Of a DNA stretch of 7,426 nt, positions 7,136 through 7,426 are shown piece by piece (within the stretch, counting starts at the first letter, position 1; every line of letters begins with the position of its first letter). The notes beneath the pieces are model-generated. The model had not been told where the DNA came from, did no database searches, and worked only from the letters and a program-made list of their open reading frames with translations. Source of the DNA: Fibrobacterota bacterium (GTDB lineage: Bacteria > Fibrobacterota > Chitinivibrionia > Chitinivibrionales > JANQEN01). The stretch is taken from positions 1 through 7,426 of the forward strand of contig JAUXBV010000154.1 of assembly GCA_030619215.1 (NCBI GenBank). Reading direction: 5' to 3'. Position numbers and translations under genes: made by a program.

Positions 7136-7213
7136 GATGTAACACTTAAGTCTATAGCCCTCCTGCAATTTCTCTCATTTGTAATAAAAAAGACTATATT
7201 ATAAGTTAAGTAA

Positions 7214-7315
7214 CTGATTCAAGCATGGATTGAAATCCACCAAGAAGACTTAATGGCAAATTGGAAGCTTGCAGTTGAAGGTCAACAACCCCATAAAATT
7301 GAACCTTTGAGGTAA
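7214..7315 (+). pseudogene. Truncated DUF4160 gene remnant (C-terminal third)
   Basis: The frame encodes LIQAWIEIHQEDLMANW, then KLAVEGQQPHKIEPLR and a stop. This matches the C-terminal helix and tail of DUF4160 proteins, which usually have about 80-90 residues. Directly upstream in frame is TAA (7211-7213), and the preceding 75 bases encode nothing like the DUF4160 N-terminus in any forward frame (its 'PHFHA' part is missing). The first two thirds of the gene have therefore been lost. An internal ATG at 7253 could give a 20-residue peptide, but it has no clear ribosome-binding site. DUF4160 is commonly paired with DUF2442 in toxin-antitoxin-like loci, and a DUF2442 gene follows after two bases. 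Confidence 0.75.
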
Positions 7316-7317
7316 AA

Positions 7318-7426
7318 ATGTTAAAAGTATTAAAAGTTAATGCAAGAAATGAATACAATTTATTTGTTGAATTGTCGGATGGACGTTCAGGTTACTTTGA
7401 TGTTAAACCCTATCTTGATAAAGGTG
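7318..7426 (+). CDS. DUF2442 domain protein, 3' end beyond the window
   Basis: The first 36 residues are visible: MLKVLKVNARNEYNLFVEL, then SDGRSGYFDVKPYLDKG. DUF2442 proteins start with this pattern (a short strand, then an F-x-DG-x-x-G-x-x-D-V segment and a 'PYLDKG' turn). The start ATG follows the DUF4160 stop by two bases, and its ribosome-binding site (GAGG, 7309-7312) lies inside the last DUF4160 codons. This suggests the two were once translationally coupled. The family is small (about 80-100 residues) and is thought to work with DUF4160 as a toxin-antitoxin-like pair; which partner is toxic is not settled to my knowledge. The 3' end is cut by the window, so integrity cannot be judged. 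Confidence 0.8.
   Translation, partial: MLKVLKVNARNEYNLFVELSDGRSGYFDVKPYLDKG

Noticed and set aside
7145..7210. Inverted ACTTAA/TTAAGT pair and a TTGTAA/TATATT promoter ahead of the DUF4160 remnant
   Set aside because: The arms are six AT-rich bases separated by over 50 bases, and the promoter boxes are badly spaced.

Overview
The window looks like chromosomal DNA of a Gram-negative polysaccharide degrader from the Fibrobacterota/Bacteroidota side of the tree. The evidence is two outer-membrane beta-barrel proteins, a secreted GH9 glycoside hydrolase, and two secreted proteins that end in a type-A C-terminal sorting domain of the kind used by the type IX secretion system (T9SS). A Chitinispirillum- or Fibrobacter-like lineage is my best guess, but nothing here fixes the taxon. 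Base composition is moderate and drops visibly in the intergenic DNA, in the 106-aa gene, in the metallophosphoesterase-like gene and at the right edge.

Layout: (1) 1-909, the 3' part of a PorV/PorQ-like outer-membrane protein gene, cut by the left edge. (2) 910-1307, an AT-rich gap with weak inverted repeats and a plausible promoter. (3) 1308-1628, a small charged cytoplasmic protein of unknown function. (4) 1894-3330, a secreted protein with a calcineurin-type metallophosphoesterase fold, a Kre9/KNH-like Ig domain and a sorting domain. Five of its expected metal ligands are replaced, so it is probably a pseudoenzyme. (5) 5845-3353 on the minus strand, convergent with the previous gene, a GH9 hydrolase whose catalytic domain is split by an F5/8 type C (discoidin) domain. 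(6) 5846-6052, a divergent promoter region with a perfect 7-5-7 dyad on the GH9 side and a TTGACA promoter on the other. (7) 6053-7135, a second outer-membrane barrel protein. (8) 7214-7315, an N-terminally truncated DUF4160 remnant, followed by (9) 7318 to the right edge, the start of a DUF2442 protein. These two families often sit together as a toxin-antitoxin-like pair.

How the genes may fit together: the GH9 enzyme and the metallophosphoesterase-like protein carry related C-terminal tags and would be exported to the cell surface or medium by the same route. The discoidin domain would let the GH9 enzyme grip its polysaccharide, and the dead phosphoesterase fold may act as a binding module. 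PorV-like proteins can serve as shuttles for such tagged cargo, but a direct link between the proteins in this window is inference. I found no RNA genes, CRISPR arrays, insertion sequences or convincing rho-independent terminators.
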